Source: Streptomyces hawaiiensis (lineage in GTDB: Bacteria; Actinomycetota; Actinomycetes; Streptomycetales; Streptomycetaceae). Taken from it: DNA of 64,000 nucleotides. Below the pieces are notes generated by a model, which was given only the letters and a program-made list of their open reading frames with translations, was not told where the DNA came from and did no database searches. Location: NCBI RefSeq assembly GCF_004803895.1, contig NZ_CP021978.1, positions 8,680,001-8,744,000 on the forward strand. Direction: 5' to 3'. Numbering within the stretch: position 1 is the first letter of the stretch; every line of letters begins with the position of its first letter. A program made the position numbers and the translations under genes. Shown piece by piece: positions 1-9,181 of this stretch.

Positions 1-60
1 ACCGACCGAGCCATGTTCTGCCCTGTCCGAGCGGCAGCCGCATCGCCTGCCGAGTTCTCC

Positions 61-789
61 CTACGGCGAGTTCGGTGCCTTGTCGGCCAGGTAGACGGTG
101 TTGGCCGAGGTGCCGCCTTGCAGGGGGTTGTCGAAGTCGACGACATGGGCCGCTGCTTGTGCGAAGACTTCGGTGAGCGCGGAGGTGAATTGGTCGTCAG
201 GCGGGTCGTTGGACCACAGGGCGAACACCCCGCCGGGGTGGAGGTGAGCGGCGAGAGCGCGGAGCCCGTCGGGCTGGTAGAGCGCCGCGTGGCGCGGGTG
301 GAGCACATGGCGCGGTGAATGGTCGACGTCCAGCAGGATGGCGTGGAAGCGACGGCCCGGCTCCTCGATGTCCAGACCGCGGGGGTCGGTCACCAACCCG
401 AAGAAGTCGCCGTGGACCAGGCGGCAGCGGTCGTCGGACGTGAGCCGGGCTCCGAGGGGCACCAGGTGCCGTTGGTGCCAGTCGATGACTTCGGCGAGCG
501 CGTCGATCACGGTCAGCGAGCGCACCCGGGGGTCGTCCAGGGCAGCCTGGGCGGTGTAGCCGAGTCCGAGTCCGCCCACGGCTACGTCCAGTTCGGTGTC
601 CGGCAGTTCCGCCAGGGCCAGTTCGGTGAGGGCGATCTCGCCGGTGGTGAAGAGGCTGGACATCAGGAACTCGTCGCCGAGTTTCACCTCGTATACGTCG
701 TCTCCCGATACCGGGTGGCGGCGTCGGCGCAGACTGATGTCGCCGATCGGTGTCGGCTGCCAGTCGATCTCCTCCAGGCGCAGGCCCAT
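61..789 (-). CDS. Spermidine-synthase-like SAM-binding protein
   Basis: A 242-aa protein with the Rossmann-type SAM-binding core of the spermidine synthase/methyltransferase fold: a glycine-rich loop (GGLGLGYTA, about residues 72-80) followed by an acidic strand end (TVIDALAEV) and a HGDFF segment. The N-terminal half of the sequence resembles spermidine synthases, but the polyamine-binding residues cannot be judged by eye, so the substrate is unknown. The ATG is preceded by AAAGGTG. It lies 63 bp downstream of the RNase J gene on the same strand and may be cotranscribed with it. Family call is good; the biochemical role is inference. Confidence 0.8.
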   Translation of the reverse strand: MGLRLEEIDWQPTPIGDISLRRRRHPVSGDDVYEVKLGDEFLMSSLFTTGEIALTELALAELPDTELDVAVGGLGLGYTAQAALDDPRVRSLTVIDALAEVIDWHQRHLVPLGARLTSDDRCRLVHGDFFGLVTDPRGLDIEEPGRRFHAILLDVDHSPRHVLHPRHAALYQPDGLRALAAHLHPGGVFALWSNDPPDDQFTSALTEVFAQAAAHVVDFDNPLQGGTSANTVYLADKAPNSP

Positions 790-852
790 CCGTTCACCTT
801 TCCATTGTTCGTGGATGCGGGAAACCTTTTGTCGGCGTGGGTGGCGGCCCGG

Positions 853-2538
853 TCAGGCGTCGATGATGACGGGGATGATCAGCGGCCTGCGGCGGTGGGT
901 GCGGAAGGCCCAGTTGGCCACGGCGCGGGCGATGAGCTGTTCGAGCTGGTGGGCGTCGCCGACGCCTTCCTCGGCGGCGGTGGCCAACGTCTTTTCGATG
1001 ATGGGGATCACCGGCTCGAACGTGGTCTCGTCGTGGACGAAGCCGCGGGCCAGGAAGTCAGGGGCCTCGGCCAGCCCGCCGGTGTCGGCATCGACGATCG
1101 CCACGACCGTGATGACGCCCTCCTGGGCGAGGGTGACCCGGTCCTTGAGGGACGCTTCGGTGGCGCCGCCGACTTCCATGCCGTCCACGTAGACGTTGCC
1201 CGCGGGCACTTTGCCGGTGATGGAGGCGCGGCCGTCGACGAGGTCGACGACGACACCGTCCTCGGCGATGACGACCCGGTCGGGGTCGACGCCGGTGCGG
1301 ATGGCGAGGTCGGCGTTGGCCCTCAGGTGACGGAACTCGCCGTGCACGGGCATGACGTTGCGGGGCCGGACGATGTTGTAGCAGTAGACGAGTTCGCCGG
1401 CGCTGGCGTGGCCGGAGACGTGCACCTTGGCGTTGCCCTTGTGGACGACGTTGGCGCCCCACCGGGTCAGACCGTTGATCACCCGGTAGATGGCGTTCTC
1501 GTTGCCGGGGATGAGGGAGCTGGCGAGCAGGACGGTGTCGCCCTTGCCGATGCGGATCTGGTGGTCGCGGTTGGCCATCCGGGACAGGGCGGCCATCGGT
1601 TCGCCCTGGGATCCGGTGCACACCAGAGTGATCTTGTGGTCAGGGAGCTTCTCCAGCTCCTTGGTGTTCACGATCAGGTTGGACGGCACCTTGAGGTAGC
1701 CCAGATCGCGGGCGATGCCCATGTTGCGAACCATGGAGCGGCCCACGAAGGCCACCTTGCGGCCGTGCTGGTGGGCGGCGTCCAGGACTTGCTGGATGCG
1801 GTGCACGTGGCTCGCGAAGCTGGAGACGATGACCCGCCGCGGTGCGGTGCGCATCACCTGTTCGATCGCGGGGTTCAGTTCGCGTTCGGAGGTGGTGAAG
1901 CCGGGGACCTCGGCGTTGGTGGAGTCGGTGAGGAACAGGTCCACGCCCTCCTCACCGAGGCGGGCGAAGGCGCGCAGATCGGTGATGCGGTCGTCCAGGG
2001 GGAACTGGTCCATCTTGAAGTCACCGGTGTGCAGCACCATCCCGGCTCCGGTGCGCAGGGCCACCGCGAGGCTGTCCGGGATGGAGTGGTTGACTGCTAC
2101 GAACTCGCAGTCGAAGGGGCCGAAGCCGCGTCGGTCGCCCTCGCGCACGCGGACCGTGCGGGGCCTGATCCCGTGCTCCTTGAGCTTGGCCTCGATGAAG
2201 GCGAGGGTGAGCTTGGAGCCGACGAGGGGGATGTCGGACCGCTCCCGCAGCAGATAGGGCACGGCGCCGATGTGGTCTTCGTGGCCGTGGGTGAGGACGA
2301 CGGCGACGATGTCGTCGAGGCGGTCCCGGATAGAGGTGAAGTCGGGAAGGATCACGTCCACGCCGGGCTGGTTCTCTTCCGGGAACAGCACACCGCAGTC
2401 CACGATGAGCAGCTTGCCGGCATGCTCGAAGACGGTCATGTTCCGGCCGATTTCGCCCAAGCCACCCAGGGCGGTGACCCTCAGTCCTCCGTCAGGCAGG
2501 GGCGGGGCGGCTTTGAGTTCTGGGTGCGGATGGCTCAT
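853..2538 (-). CDS. rnj: Ribonuclease J (metallo-beta-lactamase/beta-CASP RNase)
   Basis: A 561-aa RNase J, which in the family acts as a 5'-3' exonuclease and endonuclease in mRNA turnover and rRNA processing. The metallo-beta-lactamase signature HGHEDH is at residues 84-89, with further metal-site motifs around H151 (HSIPDS) and HTGDFK (170-175). The beta-CASP region and the RNase J C-terminal domain follow. An open frame continues 170 codons upstream, but the ATG at 2538 gives the usual streptomycete N-terminus (MSHPHPEL) and has GAGGGT directly before it. Unlike the usual streptomycete setting I see no dapA neighbour here, so this may be a second paralogue. Confidence 0.95.
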   Translation of the reverse strand: MSHPHPELKAAPPLPDGGLRVTALGGLGEIGRNMTVFEHAGKLLIVDCGVLFPEENQPGVDVILPDFTSIRDRLDDIVAVVLTHGHEDHIGAVPYLLRERSDIPLVGSKLTLAFIEAKLKEHGIRPRTVRVREGDRRGFGPFDCEFVAVNHSIPDSLAVALRTGAGMVLHTGDFKMDQFPLDDRITDLRAFARLGEEGVDLFLTDSTNAEVPGFTTSERELNPAIEQVMRTAPRRVIVSSFASHVHRIQQVLDAAHQHGRKVAFVGRSMVRNMGIARDLGYLKVPSNLIVNTKELEKLPDHKITLVCTGSQGEPMAALSRMANRDHQIRIGKGDTVLLASSLIPGNENAIYRVINGLTRWGANVVHKGNAKVHVSGHASAGELVYCYNIVRPRNVMPVHGEFRHLRANADLAIRTGVDPDRVVIAEDGVVVDLVDGRASITGKVPAGNVYVDGMEVGGATEASLKDRVTLAQEGVITVVAIVDADTGGLAEAPDFLARGFVHDETTFEPVIPIIEKTLATAAEEGVGDAHQLEQLIARAVANWAFRTHRRRPLIIPVIIDA

Positions 2539-3044
2539 ACCCTCACGGTATCGAAGAGTGTGCCGTGCTGATCCACTGCCCGCACGTTGGATGCCAGGCG
2601 CGGTGCGCTGCCGGTCGCCTCGGTCATGGCCAGGGCAGCGAAAGGGAGCGGCGAGGGTGACAGCCCCACCGCCGGTGGGCCGCACCCCGGTGTGGGCGCA
2701 CGAGACTCTCCGAGGGGCTGGATTTCGCCCTCGAAACCATCTTTGACCTGCAAGTTTCCCGGGACGGTCAAACTGCACACCTTCCCGATGACCTCGCACG
2801 TGGAGTGCGTAGCCATTCTTGAGCCTGCAGCAAAGGGCCTTTGACCGTTCAGGCCACCTCTCGGGCTGAGGGGGGCTCTCGTGAAGCGAGAAGGTCTGTA
2901 CCGAGCGGCGGTGTAGATGACCCAGTAGTGCGGTGGCGAAGCCGCTTGGTCGTCGGCGTGCTCCCGCCGGCAGGCGCTGACGGGAGCACGGCGCGAGGCG
3001 GACCTCGCTGCGGGGCGCTTCAGGCTCAGTGTGAAAGTCGTGAC
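2539..3044. promoter_or_regulatory. Non-coding leader/promoter region of RNase J
   Basis: About 500 bp with no convincing gene. It should hold the RNase J promoter. It carries an inverted repeat TTTGACC (2742-2748) / GGTCAAA (2766-2772) and a third TTTGACC at 2840-2846. No clear -10/-35 pair could be assigned by eye. Confidence 0.4.
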
Positions 3045-3677
3045 TCAACGATATTCGGCGACGACATCATCCGGATCGACAGGATTCTTGCGGCGTCGAA
3101 TATATCGTGAGAATTCCACCGCGCCGGTCACAGAGAACGCTAGTCCGACACCGACGGCGACAGAGAGGAGCGTATTCTCCTGAAAGAATACGCCGCCGAG
3201 GTATCCCGACAGTGCGGTATAGGCGCTCCATGTGAGGGTGGAAATCGCAACGTACAGCATGAACCTGCGCAGCGGGTACCTCACAACTCCCGCCGTTCCC
3301 GTGGCGAGATATCTTCCGACCGGAATGAATCGCGTGGAGACGAGTACAAAGCCGCCGCGTAGTGCAAGTTCGCGCTCGAGCCAGTCATACGTCTTCCTGC
3401 GCTTGGTGCCGACCGGCAGGCGCTTCAATACGCGTTCCCCCATCCCTCGGCCGATGGAGTAAGGAACGAGGTCGCCGAGAAAGGCGCCGACCGTCGTGGC
3501 GGCGATGACAAGCATGATGTTCGCCTGTCCGGTTGCGCCGGCTATACCCGCGAGGATAACGACGGGTTCACTCGGGATCAGCGGGAGGAAAGAGTCGAGT
3601 AAGGACACCGCGATGAGCACGGCGTAGAGCGCAGGCGACGCTATCAAAGACTCCGTGAGATTTACCCAGTCCGTCAT
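3045..3677 (-). CDS. DedA family (SNARE-associated) membrane protein
   Basis: A 210-aa integral membrane protein of the DedA/VTT superfamily, whose members are implicated in lipid flipping and envelope homeostasis. Visible features are hydrophobic segments near residues 15-45, 52-75, 135-160 and 165-190, the reentrant-loop motif PSEPVVILAG (about 35-44), and the conserved FLGDLVPYSIGR and RFIPVGRY motifs. The C-terminus is basic and cytosolic-looking (RRRKNPVDPDD). It is a single gene with its own GAGGCGAG-containing leader. The family is confident; the substrate is unknown. Confidence 0.9.
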   Translation of the reverse strand: MTDWVNLTESLIASPALYAVLIAVSLLDSFLPLIPSEPVVILAGIAGATGQANIMLVIAATTVGAFLGDLVPYSIGRGMGERVLKRLPVGTKRRKTYDWLERELALRGGFVLVSTRFIPVGRYLATGTAGVVRYPLRRFMLYVAISTLTWSAYTALSGYLGGVFFQENTLLSVAVGVGLAFSVTGAVEFSRYIRRRKNPVDPDDVVAEYR

Positions 3678-3845
3678 CTACTGCTCGCCTCGTGTCATAT
3701 GGATACGGAAGTTCACTGGTGATTCCCTGATTCTTGGAGGCGCTGAGGGGGTGGCGGATGTTCGGTCTCCCAAGCTTTTGGTCCACCCTTCGGGTCGGTG
3801 TGACGACCGGCCTGGGCGGTGAGCAGGATGTCCCGTCGGTCGATG

Positions 3846-4952
3846 TCAGGTAGCGGGTGCCGTCGTGAGCATCCAGCGACTGAACGCGGCGTAGCGTTGC
3901 GCGAATTCGACTGCGTCGCTGGCATGTTCGACGGCAGCGGAGTGTTCGCGGACCGTATCGAAGCGGGCGCTGCGGGCGTGTTCGTAGCCAGTGAGGGCCT
4001 TTTCCAGGTCGGCCTCGGCTGTCAGGTTGCTGCGCAGGACACCGGCATCTTCGATGCCGAGAGTGCCGCCGGAAGCGATGTGGGGGGACAGGCCGTGCGC
4101 GGCGTCGCCGACCAGCGCGACGCGCGCGCTGGCCCAACGGGACAATGCCGGGACCAACGTGACCTGGTTCTCCAGGATCGACTCCTCCGGAGTTTGGGCG
4201 ATCAGAGACAGGAGGCCGTTGTTCCATCCCGCTTCGGCCAGATTCCGCGCGCGTTCCAGTGCCCGTTCGCGCTTGGTCCCGGTGAGCGGTCCGGCATCGA
4301 ACTGGTTGACCATCCACATGGTCTGGTCACGAGCGATCCTCGCGTACCCGCCACGGGTTCGGTGGTGGCCGACGGTGAGGACCGTGGACTCTGAGTTCTG
4401 GTTGCCGATCGGTACGATCGCACGCCAGGCGTAATGGCCGGAGTGTGTTACGGCGTCGCTCCCCGGCACCAGCTGCTTGCGCACACGTGAGTGGACGCCG
4501 TCCGCACCGATCAATAGATCCGTGCGAAGTGTCTCGCCGTTGGCAAGGTGCACGGCGACGTCCGATCCGGTCTCGGTATATCCGGTCACGTGGGCGTCGA
4601 GGCGGATTCGGTCGCGACCGATGGTGTCGGCCAGGAGGCTGTTCAACTCGGGGCGCGGCACGAGGAGGAAGCGGTGATCGCTGTCGGTGTAGCCAGGAGC
4701 GCGGACCGGATCGCCGGCAGGGTTGAAGAACCATGTGTTCTGTTCGATGCCCATGTCTCGGATCGCTGGGCCGATACCGAGGTGGTCGAACTCTCGCAAC
4801 GCATTGTCCCAAAGGCCGATGCCGGCGCCGACGGCTCGAATGCGCGGCGCCTGTTCCAGCACGATGACCTCGTGGCCGATGTGTTTGAGAGAGGCCGCGG
4901 CTGTGAGTCCCACTAGGCCGCCGCCGACGATCACCGTGCATTTCGTGGACAA
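3846..4952 (-). CDS. FAD-dependent monooxygenase (PHBH-type)
   Basis: A 368-aa flavoprotein of the p-hydroxybenzoate hydroxylase-like class A monooxygenases. It shows the dinucleotide-binding GGGLVG (10-15) with Glu33 ending the second strand, the GADGVHSRVR motif, and the second FAD motif VGDAAHGLSPHIASGG near the C-terminus. I chose the TTG at 4952 (AAGGAG ten bases upstream) because the longer open frame upstream has no family-like residues. Substrate is unknown; antibiotic inactivation, salicylate-like hydroxylation and secondary metabolism are all seen in this family. No transporter or regulator gene is directly attached. Confidence 0.87.
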   Translation of the reverse strand: MSTKCTVIVGGGLVGLTAAASLKHIGHEVIVLEQAPRIRAVGAGIGLWDNALREFDHLGIGPAIRDMGIEQNTWFFNPAGDPVRAPGYTDSDHRFLLVPRPELNSLLADTIGRDRIRLDAHVTGYTETGSDVAVHLANGETLRTDLLIGADGVHSRVRKQLVPGSDAVTHSGHYAWRAIVPIGNQNSESTVLTVGHHRTRGGYARIARDQTMWMVNQFDAGPLTGTKRERALERARNLAEAGWNNGLLSLIAQTPEESILENQVTLVPALSRWASARVALVGDAAHGLSPHIASGGTLGIEDAGVLRSNLTAEADLEKALTGYEHARSARFDTVREHSAAVEHASDAVEFAQRYAAFSRWMLTTAPAT

Positions 4953-5146
4953 CTTATTTACTCTCCTTCGCGTAGACGGACGGGGTGCCGGATTCGCCGC
5001 CGAGACGGGCCGTGCGCATGAACTCATAGCGGGAGTCGAGTTTCCGGTTCGTCCGTGAGTTCCGATGCGGTAGATCGGGCTTCCTTCATCAGTGAGGTAC
5101 GACCCTGAGGCACGTCTCGACACTAGGAGCAGCCGCCGCCTGCTAC

Positions 5147-5344
5147 AAATGCAATTTCCTCAATGAGGGATTTACTCACATGCATTTGGTCTGCGGGTGC
5201 ACGCCGCGACGCGGGCCGGCGGACCGTGCGAAACCGCCGCGGCTGTCGGTCGTCGCGCATCTCGCGAAGCGCGCTCACCCTTCCGCTCGCTGTGTTGCGT
5301 CTGGGTAACTTGTCCAGTCAGTTACATGCACTTGATGTTAAGTG
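5147..5344. promoter_or_regulatory. Palindrome-rich operator-like region
   Basis: Several inverted repeats cluster here: AAATGCA (5147-5153) with TGCATTT (5181-5187); CCTCAATGAGG (5158-5168); GTAACT (5305-5310) with AGTTAC (5320-5325); and CACTT (5329-5333) with AAGTG (5340-5344). They are AT-richer than the surroundings and look like binding sites for small dimeric regulators. No intact gene starts close by on the plus strand, so the regulated gene may have been lost; the FAD monooxygenase starts about 190 bp to the left. Confidence 0.4.
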
Positions 5345-5374
5345 ACGAACTCCCTAGCGTTCTCGGCATGAACC

Positions 5375-5909
5375 TCACTGGGGGTGCTGCGCGATCAGTT
5401 CCGGGGTGTCGGCGTCGGCCTTCCACCGCTCGGCACAGACCCGCCCGACCTGCTGAACGTAGCGGGCCTCCTCGGGACCATGCTCGTCCGGAGGCAGCAT
5501 GACAGCGGGCGTTCGCGCTGTTCGTCCGGGAACCGCGTGGCCCTGCCATGCGGGGTGGTCTTGTGCTGATCGAGCATCAGGTCCATGTCGACGGGCACGA
5601 ACATCGCAAAGTCCGCTGCTCCGCCAGCGGGGCCACTTCCTGCTGCTGATCGGCCGTCAGCCGGGTGATGACCTCATCACTCGTTTCGGCCGGCTCCTCA
5701 AGGAATTTCGCACGGGTCTGAGCCCGTTTCGCCAGCGCCGTGCGCAGATTGTGGGCGAACGCCGGGGAGACGAAGACGTACTGGGTGGGCAGGACGAAAT
5801 GCTTCTTGTAGCAGGTCAGGGCGGCGGTCATGGCCAGGCCTCGGCTCTGCCAGTCGTTGCGGACCGCGGACGGGATCTTGAGACCACGAGCAGCCCATGG
5901 CAGGCTCAT
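5375..5909 (-). pseudogene. Broken unrecognised gene (at least one frameshift)
   Basis: Two well-biased minus-strand reading frames appear to be parts of one gene. The upstream part (5909 to about 5600) reads through CYKKHFVLPTQYVFV and TSDEVITRLTADQQQEV. The downstream part (about 5510 to the TGA at 5375) is in another frame and contains PPDEHGPEEARYVQQVGRV and ends in ELIAQHPQ. I do not recognise the family. The gene is probably inactive. A short match to the IS5-type C-terminal LTCYKK is noted but may be chance. Confidence 0.35.
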
Positions 5910-5914
5910 GCCGC

Positions 5915-6502
5915 ATGATCGATGAATTCGCGAAAGACAACCTGCACGGGAGACTGCGGCGGGACCGCGAGGCGCTGCTCTGGAAACTCGACGGCTTGTC
6001 CGAATACGACACCCGCCGACCTTTGACAGCTACCGGGACCAACCTCCTCGGCCTGGTCAAACACGTGGCCAACGTCGAGGCCAGGTACTTCGGCGAGGTC
6101 TTCGACCGCCCTTTCCCGCAACCGCTGCCCCGGTGGCAGGACCACTCCAACGGCAGCGATCTGTGGGCGACCGAGGACGAGACCCGCGATCAGATCATCG
6201 GGTTCTACCGGCGCGCGTGGGAACACTCGGACGCGACGATCAACGAGCTTCCCCTCGACGCCCCCGGCCACGTGCCGTGGTGGCGGGAGCCATATCCCAA
6301 CACGAACCTGTTCGCCATCATGGTCCACGTCCTCGGCGAGTCCATCCGGCATGCCGGGCACGCAGATATCCTGCGCGAGGGCCTCGACGGCCGGACCGGG
6401 GTGCGCGCCGAACACGAGGAGCAGATCGACGAGGAAGCCCGTGCAGCCTACTGCGCGAAGATCGAAGAGGCCGCCAGGTCGGCCGCACCAATCAAGGCTT
6501 AG
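5915..6502 (+). CDS. DinB-fold (DUF664-type) protein
   Basis: A 195-aa DinB/YfiT-like four-helix bundle protein of the mycothiol- or bacillithiol-dependent S-transferase superfamily. The family's metal-binding histidines are plausibly His47 of the GLVKHVANVEARYFGEV helix and the pair in VHVLGESIRHAGHADILRE. The function of this subfamily is unknown. The ATG at 5915 (MIDEFAKD) fits the family better than the ATG 18 bp upstream. An IS relic begins immediately after the stop codon. Confidence 0.85.
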   Translation: MIDEFAKDNLHGRLRRDREALLWKLDGLSEYDTRRPLTATGTNLLGLVKHVANVEARYFGEVFDRPFPQPLPRWQDHSNGSDLWATEDETRDQIIGFYRRAWEHSDATINELPLDAPGHVPWWREPYPNTNLFAIMVHVLGESIRHAGHADILREGLDGRTGVRAEHEEQIDEEARAAYCAKIEEAARSAAPIKA

Positions 6503-6503
6503 A

Positions 6504-6925
6504 GGCTGTCTCACGTGACGTGATGTTCGTGCGGCATGACGCCGGTCGTGGGCGCTGATCTATCGAAGCGTCTGGTTTCCTGATGCACTACTGTCCGATG
6601 CCCAGGGCATCCCGCTCGCCGTCGCTGTGTCCGGCGCGAACATGCACGACAGCCTCGCCCTCAAGCCGCTCATCCGCGGCACACCCGGCGTCCGGTCTCG
6701 CAGGGGACCACGGCGGCGCCGACCCGTCAAACTCCGCGTAGGCAAGGCGTACTTCCCCGCCGAACACCTGGCCTGGCTGCGCGAGCGCGGGCTCGTCGCG
6801 CGCATCGCGCGGCCCGGCATCGAGTCCGGCGATACGGATGAAAGGCTCGCGCTTCCTCGCCTTCCTCGGCCTGGCCGCCCTGACCTGCTACAAGAAGCTC
6901 GCGAAACCAGCCACGTGAGACACCC
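6504..6925 (+). mobile_element. 422-bp deleted IS5-like element with terminal inverted repeats
   Basis: The ends match as inverted repeats at 13 of 14 positions: GGCTGTCTCACGTG at 6504-6517, and CACGTGAGACACCC at 6912-6925. Between them is a plus-strand transposase remnant in several frames, with SGANMHDSLALKPLI, KAYFPAEHLAWLRERGL and a terminal AALTCYKKLAK typical of streptomycete IS5-family transposases. Most of the catalytic core is gone, so it can only be mobilised in trans. I see no convincing target-site duplication. It separates the DinB gene from the VOC gene. Confidence 0.7.
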
Positions 6926-6972
6926 ATAAGGGCTGTCCGCAATGAGTGAAGCGAGGTGTAGCGGACCGGTCG

Positions 6973-7344
6973 TCACGCCTCCTGGTAGAGGTTGACGATG
7001 TTGCCGTCTGGGTCACGCAGCCACACTGAGCGCCGTCCCCACGGCTGGGTTGTCGGCGGCTTGAGGATCTCAACGTCCTGAGCCAACAGCCGTTCGTGGC
7101 GTGCGTCCACGTCGGTGACCTGGAACTCCAGGGTGAAGCCTCCACTCGCAGCGGCGGCCATCGATCCTGGCACCATCGACTCCATGCCCTGTACAGAGAA
7201 GAACGACAGGACGGCACCGGGGACCGTCACCCGGGCGAAGGGGTCGCTCCCTTCGACATCTGCGTCCAGGACCGCGGCGTAGAAGGCGGCGAGGGCCGGC
7301 ACATCGTCGGTGATCAGGGCGGTGCCGGTGAAGTGTGGCTGCAT
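6973..7344 (-). CDS. VOC/glyoxalase-fold protein
   Basis: A 123-aa single-domain vicinal-oxygen-chelate protein. It has the paired beta-alpha-beta-beta-beta halves; the second half ends in the typical WLRDPDGNIVNLYQ, where the metal-binding Glu of true enzymes is replaced by Asn (NIVNLYQ). The start at 7344 (MQPHFTG) is chosen because upstream residues are not family-like. VOC proteins include resistance proteins and dioxygenases; nothing here decides which. The upstream neighbour is an IS5-family relic whose left end lies within about 60 bp of the start. Confidence 0.8.
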   Translation of the reverse strand: MQPHFTGTALITDDVPALAAFYAAVLDADVEGSDPFARVTVPGAVLSFFSVQGMESMVPGSMAAAASGGFTLEFQVTDVDARHERLLAQDVEILKPPTTQPWGRRSVWLRDPDGNIVNLYQEA

Positions 7345-7399
7345 CCGGGCATCGTAGGTCGAGGGTCGGACACCGGGCCCTGGAACGGGAAGAAGTCTG

Positions 7400-8150
7400 C
7401 CGGTCGCGGGTGACATGATCTTGTCGTCTCTGGTGTGATCACGGCGTCGGAGCCCTCCTGGACAGCTCCGTTCTCCGGGCTGAGGCCACGTCACTTCGGC
7501 AAGCTCATCATTGCGTTGCGGGAGGACCGGGTTCTGCTGGGCGCCGCGTACTGGCGCACCAACCTCACGCTGCGGCAGCTGGCACCGCTGTTCGGGGTAT
7601 CGAAGTCGGCCGCCGACCGCATCATCGACCACGGCGGCCCCTCGCTCGCGCTCCAACAGCGCAAACGGTTCCGCAAGGACACCGTGCTGATCGTCGACGG
7701 CACCCTGGTCCCCACCCGCGACCACACCATCGCCGAGCAGTTGAAGCACTACCGGTACTCCACCAACCATCAGGTCGTCATCGACGCCGGCACCCGCATG
7801 GTCGTCGCCGTCGGCCGACCGCTACCCGGCAACCGCAACGACTGCAAGGCACGGGAACTGTCCTGGGCGAAAGCCGTCGTCGGCACGACCACCGTCATCG
7901 GGACGGCGGCTACCAGGGCACCGGCCTGGTCATCCCACATCGCCGAGAGAAAGGCCAGAGCGAACTACCGGCCTGGAAAGAGGAACACAACGCCTCCCAC
8001 CGCACAGCCCGCGCCCGCGCCCGCGTCGAGCAGGCCTTTGCCCGCATGAGGACCTGGAAGATCCTGCGCGACTGCCGCCTCAAGGGCGACGGCGCCCACC
8101 ACGCCATGCCCGGTATCGTTCGCCTGCACATCCTCGCCCTCACCGGGTGA
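7400..8150 (+). mobile_element. IS5-family element, copy 1, decayed
   Basis: The transposase frame starts at a GTG at 7435 and is close to the complete copy at 50.1-50.9 kb. It reads VITASEPSW, WRTNLTLRQLAPLFGVSK, VDGTLVPTRD and GRPLPGNRNDCKA. About 24 codons between the N-terminus and the helix-turn-helix are deleted, and a frameshift near 7900 puts the C-terminal part (ending at the TGA at 8150) in another frame. It is therefore a pseudogene. The left end near 7400 keeps a weak match to the terminal repeat (TGACATGATCTTG). Confidence 0.8.
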
Positions 8151-8226
8151 CCGAGACGGCGAGCAGGTCAGCCGGCACGCCGTAGATCATGCACGCGGCA
8201 AGGCTTGGGGAACCGGGAGGCGCTCT

Positions 8227-9075
8227 CTACTGGCGGACCGCCGAGATCAGTCCGCCGGGCCGCTCCTCGCGCTGTGGCGGCGTGCTGATCGGGCGGCCGT
8301 AGGCGGCAGCGCGCTCGCGCAGGGTGTGGCTGTGGGCCTCCCAGCCGTGCCGGGCCAGCCAGCCCACCGGGTCGTCGGGCATCTCCGAGACCCACATGGA
8401 CGCCGCCGATCCCGACGCGGCGTCCTCGCCGAAGCGCTCGATCACACCGCGCGAGCCCAATGTCAGCCCCATCCGACTGCCTGCCGCCGACTGCGCGGTG
8501 ATCCGGGCCAGCAGCAGCTCCACCGCATCCTCGGGCAGATAGATCAGCAGTCCTTCGGCGATCCACGCGGTCGGCACGGCCGGGTCGTGCCCTGCGGCAA
8601 CCAGCGCGCCTGGCCAGTCCTCACGCAGATCCACCGCGACGGTGATCCGCTCGCAGCGCGCGACGGCCTGCTCCCGGCGAAGCACCGAAGCCTTGAAGTC
8701 CAGCGGGGCGGCGGTGTCGACCTCGAACAGCCGGGTGCCCTCGGGCCAGTCAATCCGGAAGGCCCGGCTGTCCATGCCGGCGCCGAGCAGCACGACCTGC
8801 CGTACACCGGACGCGGAGGCCTGCTGCAACAGGTCGTCGAGGAACTTCGTCCTGATGACGATGGAGAACGAGACGGCCAGCCGGCGGCGACGCGCGGCCT
8901 CGTCATCGGGCGGCGGCGAGGAGGGCCACAGGCCGCCGGCGGCGGCGAAAGCCTGTGCCAATGGGTCGCGGAACAGCGCGTTCTCCCGCTCGGTCTCCAG
9001 CGCCCGCACCCTGGCCACCCCCACCGCCGTGGCCCACACTCCCGACGGCTGCACCCGCTCCTGCTCATCAGTCAC
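8227..9075 (-). CDS. SAM-dependent methyltransferase (TIGR00027/LCMT-like)
   Basis: A 282-aa protein of the leucine-carboxyl-methyltransferase-like family common in mycobacteria and streptomycetes. Visible family marks are the N-terminal SGVWATAVGVARVRALET, the SAM loop VVLLGAGMDSRAFR (about residues 94-107) followed by FEVD, and the WIAEGLLIYLP motif before the last strands. The start is the GTG at 9075; no strong ribosome-binding site is visible. The natural substrate is unknown, and polyketide O-methylation has been proposed for relatives. Confidence 0.88.
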   Translation of the reverse strand: MTDEQERVQPSGVWATAVGVARVRALETERENALFRDPLAQAFAAAGGLWPSSPPPDDEAARRRRLAVSFSIVIRTKFLDDLLQQASASGVRQVVLLGAGMDSRAFRIDWPEGTRLFEVDTAAPLDFKASVLRREQAVARCERITVAVDLREDWPGALVAAGHDPAVPTAWIAEGLLIYLPEDAVELLLARITAQSAAGSRMGLTLGSRGVIERFGEDAASGSAASMWVSEMPDDPVGWLARHGWEAHSHTLRERAAAYGRPISTPPQREERPGGLISAVRQ

Positions 9076-9181
9076 CGCGCCAGCCTAGATGATCGATTTC
9101 AAGGGGCCTGATGAGTGGAGCCGGGTTCATTTCGCGGCCAGCCGGTCATACGCGGCCCGTTGATGGCGGTTGCTCCGTGTC

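Noticed and set aside
319..2571. 750-codon open frame on the plus strand
   Set aside because: It is the antisense shadow of the RNase J and spermidine-synthase-like genes; the composition (Val/Gly/Asp-rich, no motifs) is typical of such shadows in high-GC DNA.
2841..3110. 89-codon plus-strand frame in the RNase J leader
   Set aside because: Poor codon bias, no ribosome-binding site and no recognised motif.
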